Notes: generated by a model not told the origin, from the sequence alone. A stretch of DNA of 37,900 bases from JBEIVB01 sp040374085 (GCA_040374085.1 JBEIVB010000013.1:1-37900), one strand, 5' to 3'; positions 6,935-16,849 are shown, counted from the stretch's first letter. Made by a program: numbers and translations.

Positions 6935-8023
6935 ATGCGTTCCACTTCGCTTTCTATCCTTCTTCTCCTCTCGATTTCTCTGTGCGCCGGAGCCCAGTCC
7001 TTTCGTCCGAAATACAGCAACGACTTTTTGGCCATTGGGGTTGGTGCCCGAGCCATGGCTATGAGCAGCTCTGTGGTGGCCGGAAGCGAAGACGTGGCCT
7101 CGGGTTACTTTAACCCTGCAGGATTGGCCCGTCTTCCACAGGGGAAAACCATGCAGGTGGGCTTGATGCACAGCGAATACTTTGCGGGCATCAGCAAATT
7201 CGACTACGCGGGATTTGCCCGGCGGATCGACTCTTCATCGGTAATCGCACTAAACGTAATACGTTTTGGGGTAGACGACATTCCGAATACCCTCAACCTC
7301 ATAGATGCCAACGGACAGATTGACTACAACCGAATCACCACCTTCTCCACTGCCGATTATGCGTTCTTATTATCCTACAGCAGATCGTCGGGCATAGCGG
7401 GTTTGACCTATGGCGGAACCGTTAAAGTAATCCGCCGCATTGCAGGTTCATTTGCCAACGCCTGGGGCTTTGGACTTGATGCCGGACTTCAATACCGAAG
7501 GGGAAATTGGTCTTTTGGACTGGCTGCGCGGGACATTACCCAAACCTTTAACGCTTGGAAATTTTCTTTAAGCGAATCGGAGAAACTCGTGTTCCAACAA
7601 ACCGGAAACACCATTCCTTCCAACTCCATGGAAATCACCAACCCACGTGTTGCGTTGGGTGCAGGATACCGTTTTCCATTCCGGAAATTCTCTGCATTGG
7701 TTGAAGCCAACCTCATGAACACCTTCGATGGGTACCGCAACACCCTAATCAAATCTGGCACGATCAGCATAGACCCAGCGGTTGGCATTGAACTGGCCTA
7801 TCAGAATCTTGTTTTTGTGCGAGGCGGCATCGGAAACTTCCAGCAAGTAAAGGGAGATGGAGGTGTATTGGTACGCACCAGCCAGCCCAACATTGGTCTG
7901 GGCATTCGCATAAAAATGGTGCATGTGGATTATGCACTTGCGAATGTAGGCCAGCAGGTAGGACTGTTGAGTCATGTATTCTCGTTGAAGGTAGATTTGG
8001 GCGGGGGTCTTACCATGCCGTAA
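6935..8023 (+). CDS. PorV/PorQ-family outer-membrane protein (PorV2-like)
   Basis: The 362-residue product has a signal peptide (MRSTSLSILLLLSISLCAGAQ) and belongs to the PorV/PorQ branch of FadL-like outer-membrane barrels. The start of the mature protein (FLAIGVGARAMAMSSSVVAGSEDVASGYFNPAGLARL) is the family's signature region. Many alternating beta strands follow, such as FGLDAGLQYRRGNWSFGLAARD, and the protein ends with a strand-like LSHVFSLKVDLGGG. PorV works with the PorU sortase in type IX secretion, shuttling cargo from the translocon to the sortase. Here the neighbour 15 bases downstream is a PorU-like C25 peptidase, so the pair probably works together. The ATG was chosen over a GTG nine codons upstream because it gives a clean signal peptide and lies past the promoter box. 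Confidence 0.85.
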   Translation: MRSTSLSILLLLSISLCAGAQSFRPKYSNDFLAIGVGARAMAMSSSVVAGSEDVASGYFNPAGLARLPQGKTMQVGLMHSEYFAGISKFDYAGFARRIDSSSVIALNVIRFGVDDIPNTLNLIDANGQIDYNRITTFSTADYAFLLSYSRSSGIAGLTYGGTVKVIRRIAGSFANAWGFGLDAGLQYRRGNWSFGLAARDITQTFNAWKFSLSESEKLVFQQTGNTIPSNSMEITNPRVALGAGYRFPFRKFSALVEANLMNTFDGYRNTLIKSGTISIDPAVGIELAYQNLVFVRGGIGNFQQVKGDGGVLVRTSQPNIGLGIRIKMVHVDYALANVGQQVGLLSHVFSLKVDLGGGLTMP

Positions 8024-8038
8024 ACAAAATTGGCTTAT

Positions 8039-11000
8039 ATGGCAAAACATTACCTTGGAATTATCTTGTTTTTTCTGGTTGGGTCTGTAGGTGCTCAAAC
8101 AACGAATCAGTGGATAAACTACAATCAGCCATACTATCGCATAAACATAGTTTCAACGGGGGTATACCGTGTTACAGCGGCTCAACTTGAACAGGCTGGT
8201 ATAGATATCCAAAACGTATCGCCGGATAGATTCCAGCTTTTTCGAAATGGAAAACAGGTTCGCATGTGGATTGGAAACCGAACGGCTCCAGATAGCGTAC
8301 TCAACGGGGATGACTTTTTGGAATTTTTTGGCACCGGAAATAACGGCTTCATGGATTCATTGGTGTACGACGTTCCTTCCAATATTCTCAATCCATACAC
8401 CAGTTTATTCAACGACACCGCCGCTTATTTCTTGACGCATTCCTCAACTGAAACTGGCTTACGTTATCAGGCGCAACCCGATACGGGATACAGCAACCGA
8501 ACAGCATTTCCCTACTTTTTCAAAGCGACCACCAAGAATTATCGGGGAGATTATGGTTTGGGTATACAAAACAGCGCGGGCAGTTACTCTCCAGTCTTTG
8601 GCTTGGGTGAAGGTTACTCTACCGGATATGCCTATAATTTAACTGCATTTGGCTCGCCCAATATGTCAACTCCATTTCCCTTCAGCAATGGTCCACCCAT
8701 GAGGCTGTCGATGAAAATTGCGAGCAACAATGGCGATCCGCAAGTGAACGGCGACCACCGTGTGAAATTCTTTTTGAACAATGCATCAGGCTTGCTGCTG
8801 GCAGATGATTCTTGGGATGGTCCTGCTCAACGATTTTATAATGTTCAAATCTCCGCCACAGCCGTGGCAGACCCATTTACATTTTTGCTTTTTCAACCTC
8901 AACCCTCACCAGGAACCAATCCAAAAAGGTATGCCTTTGCATACATAATGGGTCAATATGCACACCTGCCAAACATGGAAGGTTTAAAAGCGTTGGCCTT
9001 TTTTGCACCCAAAGATTCCCTCTCTGATGCTACGTTCATGCAATGGAGTAATCTGGGATCGAGCTCAGATTCGGCCTGGGTTTACGATTTCGATTTAGGA
9101 CTTCGCATAAAAGCACAACGGCAGGGAAGCGCGTTGAGAATTTTACTTCCTCATGGTACAATGAGGAGAAACTGCTTTGCATTTTTTGACGATGCAACGC
9201 TCCCCTCTCCACCTCTAAAACCGGTAACCGTTAGCGGATATTTCACCGATTTTTTTCAAACCCAATCCAATGCCAGCTACCTCATCGTTTCAGCTCCTGC
9301 ACTGCTTTCATCTGCAAATGCCTATGGGGCCTACCGCAGCAGCACAGGCGAACAGGTTGTTGTAGCAAACATAGATGAGCTGTACGATCAATATGCTTTT
9401 GGCATTCGAAAAAATCCACTTGCCATAAGGGAATTTGCTCGAGATGGTATTCTAAACCTGCCGAATCCTCCAAAACATTTGTTCCTCATTGGCAAGGGCA
9501 TTCTTAATCTTTTATCCCGAAACGATACGGTTCTTTCCGCCTTAAACCAAGTGCCCACGTGGGGGTATTATGGGTCGGATACCTATATCACTGCAACGCT
9601 GCCAGGAGGCTCTGATGTTGCCCCGTCCGTTCCAATTGGGCGCCTATCGGCCACCACCAATCAACAGGTGCTCGATTACCTGGCCAAAGTGCAAGCCTTT
9701 GAATCGCAACCAAAGGCTATGTGGATGAAAGAGGTGTTGCATTTTGCAGGAGGTTTCTCAGCCGGAGAGCAGGAACAACACTTGCTTTATTTAAATGAAT
9801 ACAAAAGAATTCTGGAAGACACCTTGTTTGGGGGACGAGTAAGCACTTACAAGAAAAGCACTACTGCTCCGGTGGAACTGGCTGCGGCAGACAGCATTCG
9901 TCAGCGCATAGAGGGGGGAGTATGCATGATGAACTTCTTTGGACATGCCGCAGGATCGAGTTTCGATGTGAGTCCGCTTCCTCCTAACGAGTACAACAAC
10001 ATTGGGAAATACCCATTGATTATGGCAAATTCCTGCTATGTAGGCGACCTTTTTCAACCCCCTTGGGCAACGTACCAATTTACCTCGGAGAAATATGTGT
10101 TGATACCCAACAAAGGATCCATAGCGTTTCTAGCTCAATCGAGTCCAGGCGTTGGGCCGCCCGGTTATTATTACAGCAAAGCATTTTTAACGCACTTGGG
10201 ACAAACCGATTACGGGGCATCCATTGGCACCTGCATTAAGAAAGGAATCTTGGACATTCAAAATCCTCAGGATCCAGTTTTAACTGAGACGTGCTTAACC
10301 ATGACCTTGCATGGCGATCCGGCCATTCGGATGAACCCTTTCGATAAACCGGATTATCGTCTTCAGGCTTCTGATGTGCGGTTCATTCCTTCGGTAATTA
10401 CCACCGACCTAGATACCTTCCGCGTTCGGATACGCTACCAGAATATGGGGCGTGCTGTACAACGCAACCTCGTACATCAAATACGTCGCTTCTTGCCGGA
10501 TAGTCTTCAGGCGACCACTTACATCGTAAACCAACCTGCTCCTTATCTCGAGGATTCCTTCGAAGTAAAATTACCGGTGAACCTCTTGCATGGCCCCGGG
10601 CAAAACCGTTTGGATGTTTCTTTGGATGCCCTCAATGGAGTGGAGGAAACAAATGAATCCAACAACGTAGTTTCCATTCTCTTTACCATTCAATCGGACG
10701 AATTGTATCCGGTTTTTCCATATAAATTTGGAGTTGTAGGAACCCCCAACACCCAACTGGTTGCCAGTACCAGCGATGCATTTGCGGCCAGCCGCACGTA
10801 TCTCTTTCAGATCGATACACTGCCTTCATTCAACAGTCCCTTTTTGCAGGTCCATTCGGAAGTCACCACAGGGGGTGTGGTTCGGTGGACCCTTCCATTT
10901 AATCTCAGCGACAGCATGGTGTATTTCTGGCGGGTAAGTCCTGACTCCTTGCCGGGCGGCCAGTATCGATGGAAAGCAAGCTCCTTTCAACACCTCAATG

Positions 11001-13075
11001 GGAAAAACGGTTGGGCACAGGCCAACTTCAAACAGATCACTCAAAATAAATTCAGTTTACTTCAAACCCTTCCTGCGCAACAGATTGTGACCTTTCCTCA
11101 ACTGCAGAAAGAGCTTACCATAATCACCTACAGTGCTCCGGGTTCGTCTATTCCGAGCAATGCCCAACTTTTTGCCACAGAATACCGCATCGACAATGAG
11201 CTAATTGAGAGTGCCGGAATCAGTTACAATCCTGCTTTCCATGTGGCGGTAATGGACTCCTTAACCCTAGAGCCCTGGGAGATTCGTTATAATAGTGGAG
11301 GTGTATTGCTAAATCCCAACAACGGGTTTGGGAATGCCAACGATTACAATCCCATCAATGGGCACACCCGCTACTTTGTATTTCAACAAAGCAGTGCATC
11401 CCAGATGGCGGGTTTAAAAAACATGTTGCTCAATGGCATTCCGAATGGTGCTTACATAGGGATTTATTCTTGGATTCGGTGCAACTTTCAAAACCTTGCA
11501 GACACCTCCTTAAGGAGTGTATTGGAGCAGCTTGGTGCAGACTCGGTTCGTTATTTGCCAAGCAACCGGGCTTGGGCATTTTTTGTGCGCAAAGGTTATC
11601 CCAACACCGCCATAGAGCGTTTCTCTCCGGCCGATGGAAGTTATCAAGTGGTGTTGAACGCACCCATGCAAACCCAGAGCTGGCAGGGTGCCATGTGGAC
11701 CGATCCCATTGGGCCGAGCATGCGTTGGGATTCCCTCATTTGGAGAGCTCGGAAAATGGAAATTGCACCGGGCGACAGCCTGCGCGTTGAGGTAAGGGGC
11801 CTTGCTTCGGATGGGAGTCAACCGGTATTGTTGACATCCGGGTTGTTGCGCAACGGTTTGGATTTGAGTTCCATATCGGCATCTACTTATCGTTATATTC
11901 AACTTCGGTTCACCACCCGCGACAGCATCTACCTTACCCCTACCCAGCTCAAGCGATGGCATGTATTGTACCAGCCTGCTCCGGAGGCTGCATTGAATCC
12001 TCAACTGGCCAACGAGTTTCACGCACCTGTTGTGCAGCAGGGTGAATCGGTTTCGTGGAAAATTGGGATGGAGAATGTGAGCGAAGTAAACATGGACAGC
12101 CTTTTGGTAAACTTTTGGTTGCAACAGTCCAACGGAAGCCGGATCTCGTTGCCCTTTGCTCGTTTAGATTCCTTACGGGTGGGCTCATCCCTAGAACCCC
12201 GCATTCAGGTAAACACCGAAAACCTGAGCGGCGACTACCAGCTGTGGGTAGAAATAAACCCATTCCACCCGACATTAAACCGCTATGACCAGCCGGAGCA
12301 GTATAGATTTAATAACCTTGCGCATGTAAATTTTAGGGTAGACCGAGACAAGGTGAACCCGCTGTTGGATGTGACCTTTGATGGCAATCACATCTTGGAT
12401 GGAGACATCATTTCGCCAAAGCCGAGCATTCTGATGGTGCTTCGAGATGAAAACAAATTTTTGGCACTAAACGACACCTCCGATTTCACTGTTTGGATGA
12501 AATGGCCGAATGAATCATCTTCGCGCAGGGTGTACTTTCAAACTGCGCAAGGACCGCAGTTGCAATTTACCCCCGCGTCTTTGCCCAACAACAAATGCAG
12601 CATAAGCTACCTGCCCCATCTCACCCAAGACGGAGTATATGAATTGAGTGTTCAGGCCCGTGATGCTTCTGGCAATGCCTCAGCCACTCAAGCCTACCGC
12701 ATCCGATTCGAGGTAGTGAATCGTTCTACCATTACCCAATTGATGAACTATCCGAATCCCTTTAGTACCTCAACTCGTTTTGTGTTTACCCTAACCGGAA
12801 GCGTGCTGCCGGAAAAAATGACCATTCAAATTCTGAGTGTCAGCGGCAAAGTAGTGCGGGAAATCACCGAATCGGATTTGGGTCCCATTCGCATTGGGCG
12901 TAACATCACCACCTATGCCTGGGATGGCACCGATGAATACGGCGATCGCTTGGGCAATGGCGTTTACTTCTACCGCGTAGTTACCACCTTAAACGGCGAA
13001 GAAATGGAGCGCAGGGAAAGTGGGGCAGATGCCTATTTCCACAAAGGCTTCGGCAAAATATTTTTAATGCGTTGA
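8039..13075 (+). CDS. C25-family cysteine peptidase, PorU-like (PorU2-type) T9SS sortase
   Basis: The 1,678-residue exported protein has a signal peptide ending near GAQ. The N-terminal part resembles PorU beta domains. The gingipain-type C25 domain lies at about residues 460-760. The catalytic His is probably H636 in NFFGHAAG and the catalytic Cys C666 in MANSCYVGD, both in the expected order and spacing. CARDB-like and Ig-like modules follow, with PESNNVV-like text such as GVEETNESNNVVS. The end is a FlgD-like Ig domain (WDGTDEYGDRLGNGVYFYRV near residue 1627). It lacks the usual T9SS sorting-domain ending. PorU cleaves sorting domains from cargo and attaches the cargo to A-LPS. This longer form, next to a PorV-like gene, matches what is called PorU2, whose exact role is not settled. 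It could also be a surface protease. Confidence 0.82.
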   Translation: MAKHYLGIILFFLVGSVGAQTTNQWINYNQPYYRINIVSTGVYRVTAAQLEQAGIDIQNVSPDRFQLFRNGKQVRMWIGNRTAPDSVLNGDDFLEFFGTGNNGFMDSLVYDVPSNILNPYTSLFNDTAAYFLTHSSTETGLRYQAQPDTGYSNRTAFPYFFKATTKNYRGDYGLGIQNSAGSYSPVFGLGEGYSTGYAYNLTAFGSPNMSTPFPFSNGPPMRLSMKIASNNGDPQVNGDHRVKFFLNNASGLLLADDSWDGPAQRFYNVQISATAVADPFTFLLFQPQPSPGTNPKRYAFAYIMGQYAHLPNMEGLKALAFFAPKDSLSDATFMQWSNLGSSSDSAWVYDFDLGLRIKAQRQGSALRILLPHGTMRRNCFAFFDDATLPSPPLKPVTVSGYFTDFFQTQSNASYLIVSAPALLSSANAYGAYRSSTGEQVVVANIDELYDQYAFGIRKNPLAIREFARDGILNLPNPPKHLFLIGKGILNLLSRNDTVLSALNQVPTWGYYGSDTYITATLPGGSDVAPSVPIGRLSATTNQQVLDYLAKVQAFESQPKAMWMKEVLHFAGGFSAGEQEQHLLYLNEYKRILEDTLFGGRVSTYKKSTTAPVELAAADSIRQRIEGGVCMMNFFGHAAGSSFDVSPLPPNEYNNIGKYPLIMANSCYVGDLFQPPWATYQFTSEKYVLIPNKGSIAFLAQSSPGVGPPGYYYSKAFLTHLGQTDYGASIGTCIKKGILDIQNPQDPVLTETCLTMTLHGDPAIRMNPFDKPDYRLQASDVRFIPSVITTDLDTFRVRIRYQNMGRAVQRNLVHQIRRFLPDSLQATTYIVNQPAPYLEDSFEVKLPVNLLHGPGQNRLDVSLDALNGVEETNESNNVVSILFTIQSDELYPVFPYKFGVVGTPNTQLVASTSDAFAASRTYLFQIDTLPSFNSPFLQVHSEVTTGGVVRWTLPFNLSDSMVYFWRVSPDSLPGGQYRWKASSFQHLNGKNGWAQANFKQITQNKFSLLQTLPAQQIVTFPQLQKELTIITYSAPGSSIPSNAQLFATEYRIDNELIESAGISYNPAFHVAVMDSLTLEPWEIRYNSGGVLLNPNNGFGNANDYNPINGHTRYFVFQQSSASQMAGLKNMLLNGIPNGAYIGIYSWIRCNFQNLADTSLRSVLEQLGADSVRYLPSNRAWAFFVRKGYPNTAIERFSPADGSYQVVLNAPMQTQSWQGAMWTDPIGPSMRWDSLIWRARKMEIAPGDSLRVEVRGLASDGSQPVLLTSGLLRNGLDLSSISASTYRYIQLRFTTRDSIYLTPTQLKRWHVLYQPAPEAALNPQLANEFHAPVVQQGESVSWKIGMENVSEVNMDSLLVNFWLQQSNGSRISLPFARLDSLRVGSSLEPRIQVNTENLSGDYQLWVEINPFHPTLNRYDQPEQYRFNNLAHVNFRVDRDKVNPLLDVTFDGNHILDGDIISPKPSILMVLRDENKFLALNDTSDFTVWMKWPNESSSRRVYFQTAQGPQLQFTPASLPNNKCSISYLPHLTQDGVYELSVQARDASGNASATQAYRIRFEVVNRSTITQLMNYPNPFSTSTRFVFTLTGSVLPEKMTIQILSVSGKVVREITESDLGPIRIGRNITTYAWDGTDEYGDRLGNGVYFYRVVTTLNGEEMERRESGADAYFHKGFGKIFLMR

Positions 13076-13079
13076 TGCA

Positions 13080-13733
13080 ATGAAAATTGCCGAGCGCTAT
13101 GCCCGCGTATTGGAATGGCTTGCCAAAGCCTATCCGAATGCCGAGACTGAGCTTCACTATCGGAATCCGTTTGAGCTTTTGGTAGCGGTGGTCTTATCGG
13201 CCCAATGCACCGATAAGCGGGTGAACCTCGTTACCCCCGCCTTGTTTGAAGAATACCCCGATGCCGCTCACCTTGCGCAGGCAGAGCCTGAGGATGTGTT
13301 TCGTTTCATTCGGAGTGTAAGTTACCCCAACAACAAAGCCAAACATTTGGTTGGTCTTGCGCGCAAGCTTATGGAGGAATTTGGTGGCACGGTGCCATCG
13401 GATAGAGCCTTGTTGGAAACCTTACCGGGTGTGGGTAGAAAAACCGCCAACGTGGTGGCATCTGTAGTTTTCGGGCAAGCTGCAATGGCTGTGGATACAC
13501 ATGTCTTTCGGGTTTCGGCACGCATTGGCTTAACCCGTGTAGCGCGCACACCGCGGGCGGCAGAGGAACAATTGATGCGGCACATTCCGGAAAAAGATGT
13601 GCACGTGGCCCATCATTGGTTGATATTGCACGGGCGCTATCGATGCACCGCGCGCAGCCCACAATGTGTCGATTGTGGACTTATGGACTGGTGCAAAGAA
13701 GGGCAAAAGCGGCTGAAAAAACAGACGATGTAA
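13080..13733 (+). CDS. nth: Endonuclease III (DNA glycosylase/AP lyase)
   Basis: Endonuclease III removes oxidised pyrimidines and nicks at the abasic site in base-excision repair. The 217-residue protein has the helix-hairpin-helix LPGVGRKTANVV, with the catalytic Lys at residue 121, and VDTHVFRV, with the catalytic Asp at 139. The C-terminal cysteines at about 189, 196, 199 and 205 form C-x6-C-x2-C-x5-C, the iron-sulfur cluster loop. LSAQCTDKRVN near residue 40 is also typical. The start codon lies four bases after the stop of the PorU-like gene, so it is probably the last gene of that transcript, although it has no functional link to secretion. Confidence 0.96.
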   Translation: MKIAERYARVLEWLAKAYPNAETELHYRNPFELLVAVVLSAQCTDKRVNLVTPALFEEYPDAAHLAQAEPEDVFRFIRSVSYPNNKAKHLVGLARKLMEEFGGTVPSDRALLETLPGVGRKTANVVASVVFGQAAMAVDTHVFRVSARIGLTRVARTPRAAEEQLMRHIPEKDVHVAHHWLILHGRYRCTARSPQCVDCGLMDWCKEGQKRLKKQTM

Positions 13734-13760
13734 ACCTGTACCAAAGCCCATAATATTTGG

Positions 13761-13768
13761 TAGCTTTG
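13761..13768 (+). promoter_or_regulatory. -7 box of the SpoIIE-type phosphatase gene
   Basis: TAGCTTTG matches TAnnTTTG exactly and ends four bases before the ATG at 13772, which would give a leaderless message. No -33 element at normal spacing is evident. Confidence 0.42.
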
Positions 13769-13771
13769 GTT

Positions 13772-15664
13772 ATGCGTTACCTGCATTACCTCCTTTGGGC
13801 ATTGCTGCTGTTTTCTCTGCCCGCTCTGAGCTCGGAACACAAACGATTCCGAAATCAAGGGTTTGCTGCCTTGGATTCCGGCAACTATGCCCGTGCACGC
13901 CTGCTGTTGCAAAAAGCCTATGCCGAGGCAGATATTGCCTTGTTGAAACAGCAAATGGATATTTCTCTGGCGGCTTGCGAAATATTGGACCACAAGCCGA
14001 ATGAGGCCATGCGATACTTAAATCGAGCGGTTTCAGATGGTGTTATTTCCAAAGAGGAAATAGTAAACGAAGAAGTCTTTGAACCCCTGCGGAATCGAGA
14101 TGACTTTAAAGATTTAATTGGGCGCATGGACGAGCAGGCGCGGGTACAAGCACCGGTTTTCTTTTTGGGTCTTTATCAAGGAGCGCTGTGGATGATTGCC
14201 TTGTTTACCCTTCTGCTGTGGGTGGGCACTCGAGAAGGCGCGTATGTATGGCTTTGCCTTTCGGTTCTGTGGTGGATTCAGTTTCACCTGTTTCAAAAAG
14301 AGGGCCTGGGAACCTTTTACAGCGAACTCTTTCCATTGGCTTGGTGGGTTAAGGTGAGCAAGGGGCAGTTCCTGTTTACGGTTGGCTTTTTCATGCTGAG
14401 TCATTTTTTGTTTTTGCGCCGATTTCTTGCCATTCAAAAAGGCACGCGAGTGCATACCCTTATTGTTGTGTTGTGCATCTTTTACCCTTTGATTCCCATC
14501 ATCAGCAGGCTCATGCCGCAGATCTTTTGGCTTCTAAGCCGGCAGGAATTTTATGTGGTTGGAATTATAACAGGATGTGCCTTGGTTTTTCAGAGCTACC
14601 GCAAAGGTCATCCGGGTTCAGGTGCGTTCCTATTGTCGTATGGCTTTTTTATGTTGGGTTCAATTCTGACATTGATCTACGCGCGAAGCCAATCGGCATT
14701 TCCGCGTGGACCAGGAATTAGCGACCTTACCTGGGTAGAAACAGGAGGCTTGCTGTTCTTCAGTACACAGGCCCTTGCCGTGGGCTTGCGCATGGCCCAG
14801 CTTCGACGGGATCGGGAGAAGGCCAGGGAAGATGCCATGAAGCAACTCGAGCAAAAGGTGCAGGAAAGAACCTACGACCTCAACATAGCCAAAGAAACCG
14901 TTGAACATCAGCACCAAGAAATACTCGACTCCATTGAGTACGCCCAGCGCATACAGGGTGCGCTCTTGCCGGGCCCAAAAATGATTAAAGAATATTTGGC
15001 AGATTCGTTTATCTTATATCTGCCCAAAGATGTGGTGGCCGGAGATTTCTATTGGATGGAACGGAAAGGCCCCTGGCTGTGGTTTGCCGTATGCGACTGT
15101 ACCGGACACGGAGTACCCGGGGCTATGGTGAGCGTGGTCTGCCACAACGCCTTAAACCGAGCCGTAAACGAATTTGGATGCACCTTACCCGGAGAAATTC
15201 TGGATAAAGTAGCCGAGTTGGTCCTCGACAATTTCAGCAACGACCAAGATGTGAAAGACGGCATGGATGCCAGTCTGTGCGCCTGGAACCTGGAAACCCA
15301 AACCATTTATTGGAGCGGAGCCAACAACCCTTTGTGGGTAATGGGCAAACAAGGCCTTTCCATCGTAAAGCCCGACAAACAAGCCATTGGGCAAATAGAC
15401 AATCGCGTGCCTTACACCACCCACCACCTAAGCCTCGAAAGCGGTGATGTTTTGTATTTGTTCACAGATGGATTTGCCGACCAATTTGGAGGACCAAGAG
15501 GTAAAAAACTCACCCGGAGTAAATTTCAGGAATGGCTTCAGGAACTGGGGAATCTGAATATGAATGACCAAAGAAAACGGTTGCTGGAACAGCACCTTGA
15601 ATACCGCGGAAATCTACCTCAGGTGGATGATGTATGCATAATGGGCCTTCGCCCATTCTCATAA
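13772..15664 (+). CDS. Membrane sensor with SpoIIE-type PP2C phosphatase domain
   Basis: The 630-residue protein has four parts. A signal or anchor segment is followed by a TPR-like periplasmic region of about 100 residues. About seven membrane segments follow (roughly residues 130-330), like the 7TM-DISM sensors. A coiled coil (LRRDREKAREDAMKQLEQ onward, about 335-390) leads into a C-terminal PP2C domain of the SpoIIE/RsbU type. Its metal-binding motifs are visible: VVAGDFYWM, CDCTGHGVPGAMVS, DGMDASLCAW and FTDGFADQFGG. Such phosphatases dephosphorylate STAS anti-sigma antagonists. An STAS protein is encoded at 2742-3095, but no kinase is seen in the window. The ATG was chosen over a TTG five codons upstream because the TTG lies before the -7 box. 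A terminator follows the stop. Confidence 0.88.
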   Translation: MRYLHYLLWALLLFSLPALSSEHKRFRNQGFAALDSGNYARARLLLQKAYAEADIALLKQQMDISLAACEILDHKPNEAMRYLNRAVSDGVISKEEIVNEEVFEPLRNRDDFKDLIGRMDEQARVQAPVFFLGLYQGALWMIALFTLLLWVGTREGAYVWLCLSVLWWIQFHLFQKEGLGTFYSELFPLAWWVKVSKGQFLFTVGFFMLSHFLFLRRFLAIQKGTRVHTLIVVLCIFYPLIPIISRLMPQIFWLLSRQEFYVVGIITGCALVFQSYRKGHPGSGAFLLSYGFFMLGSILTLIYARSQSAFPRGPGISDLTWVETGGLLFFSTQALAVGLRMAQLRRDREKAREDAMKQLEQKVQERTYDLNIAKETVEHQHQEILDSIEYAQRIQGALLPGPKMIKEYLADSFILYLPKDVVAGDFYWMERKGPWLWFAVCDCTGHGVPGAMVSVVCHNALNRAVNEFGCTLPGEILDKVAELVLDNFSNDQDVKDGMDASLCAWNLETQTIYWSGANNPLWVMGKQGLSIVKPDKQAIGQIDNRVPYTTHHLSLESGDVLYLFTDGFADQFGGPRGKKLTRSKFQEWLQELGNLNMNDQRKRLLEQHLEYRGNLPQVDDVCIMGLRPFS

Positions 15665-15665
15665 A

Positions 15666-15690
15666 AAAAGCCGACTCAAGGCCGGCTTTT
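15666..15690. terminator. Bidirectional rho-independent terminator
   Basis: An eight-base stem (AAAAGCCG with CGGCTTTT) and a nine-base loop lie between two convergent genes. The A run on the left and T run on the right let it work in both directions. Confidence 0.82.
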
Positions 15691-15709
15691 CCTTTTCACT
15701 ATGATAACC

Positions 15710-16849
15710 TTATGAAAGTACTGCTCGGGAGATAACAATCTTTTGAACCTCCGAAGTGCCTTCGTAAATCTGGGTGATTTTTGCATCGCGCATGAGGCGC
15801 TCCACGTGGTACTCTTTCACGAAGCCATAACCTCCGTGCACCTGAACGGCTTCTGTGGTAACCCACATAGCCACGCGGCTGGCGTAAAGCTTGGCGATGG
15901 CCGAGGCGGTAGCGTAATCCAGGCCGTTGTCTTTTAGCCAAGCAGCCTTCAAACACAACAAACGGGCCGCCTCAATCTCTGTGGCCATATCGGCCAACTT
16001 AAACTGAATGGCCTGGTGCTGGCTGATGGTTTTGCCAAATGCCTTGCGCTCCTTTGAATATTGGAGGGCCAATTCGTATGCACCTGAAGCAATGCCCAAA
16101 GCCTGAGCAGCAATGCCAATGCGGCCACCGCTGAGGGTTTTCATGGCAAACTTAAACCCAAAGCCATCTTCTCCGATGCGGTTCTCTTTCGGCACTTTTA
16201 CATCTTGAAAAAGGAGGCTGTGGGTATCGGATCCGCGGATCCCCATCTTGTTTTCTTTCGCACCTACAATGAAGCCATCCATGCCTCTTTCCACGATGAA
16301 GGCGTTGATTCCTTTAGAGCCCTTCTCGGGATAGGTTTGTGCGATAACCAAATACACCGAAGCCGAGCTTCCGTTGGTGATCCAATTTTTGGTTCCATTG
16401 AGCAAGTAGTGGTCCCCCATATCGATGGCGGTGGTGCGCTGCGAGGTGGCATCGGAACCTGCTTCGGGCTCAGAAAGGCAAAACGCACCAATCTTTTCTC
16501 CTTTAGCAAGTGGAACCAAGTACTTTTTCTTTTGCTCTTCGTTGCCGAAGGTCTCCAAACCCCAGCATACCAATGAGTTGTTTACCGAAACCACCACCGA
16601 GGCAGAGGAGTCGACTTTGGAGAATTCCTCCATGGCCAGCACGTAGGAGATGGTGTCCATTCCGCCTCCGCTATAAGTGGGGTCTACCATCATTCCCATG
16701 AAACCGAGCTCGCCCATCATGCGAATCTGTTCTGCGGGAAATTTCTGGTGCTCATCGCGCTCAATTACGCCGGGAAGCAGGTGCTCGCGGGTAAAATCGC
16801 GGGCCGCCTTTTGAATCATGAGGTGTTCTTCGGAAAGATTGAAATGCAT
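15710..16849 (-). CDS. Acyl-CoA dehydrogenase (short/medium-chain type)
   Basis: The 379-residue flavoprotein catalyses alpha,beta-dehydrogenation of acyl-CoA, the first step of fatty-acid beta-oxidation, passing electrons to ETF. Family motifs occur in order: FCLSEPEAGSDA (FAD and substrate binding), LNGTKNWITNG, GGRIGIAAQALGIA, and near the C-terminus QIYEGTSEVQK, where E363 is the expected catalytic base. VQVHGGYGFVKEYHVERLMRDAK is also diagnostic. The position of the Glu in YEGT suggests a short- or medium-chain enzyme similar to butyryl-CoA dehydrogenase rather than a long-chain or isovaleryl type. The ATG at 16849 gives MHFNLSEEHLMIQ, the normal start; a TTG eight codons upstream is not needed. 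The gene follows the BNR/VPS10-like gene on the same strand by 44 bases. Confidence 0.94.
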   Translation of the reverse strand: MHFNLSEEHLMIQKAARDFTREHLLPGVIERDEHQKFPAEQIRMMGELGFMGMMVDPTYSGGGMDTISYVLAMEEFSKVDSSASVVVSVNNSLVCWGLETFGNEEQKKKYLVPLAKGEKIGAFCLSEPEAGSDATSQRTTAIDMGDHYLLNGTKNWITNGSSASVYLVIAQTYPEKGSKGINAFIVERGMDGFIVGAKENKMGIRGSDTHSLLFQDVKVPKENRIGEDGFGFKFAMKTLSGGRIGIAAQALGIASGAYELALQYSKERKAFGKTISQHQAIQFKLADMATEIEAARLLCLKAAWLKDNGLDYATASAIAKLYASRVAMWVTTEAVQVHGGYGFVKEYHVERLMRDAKITQIYEGTSEVQKIVISRAVLS

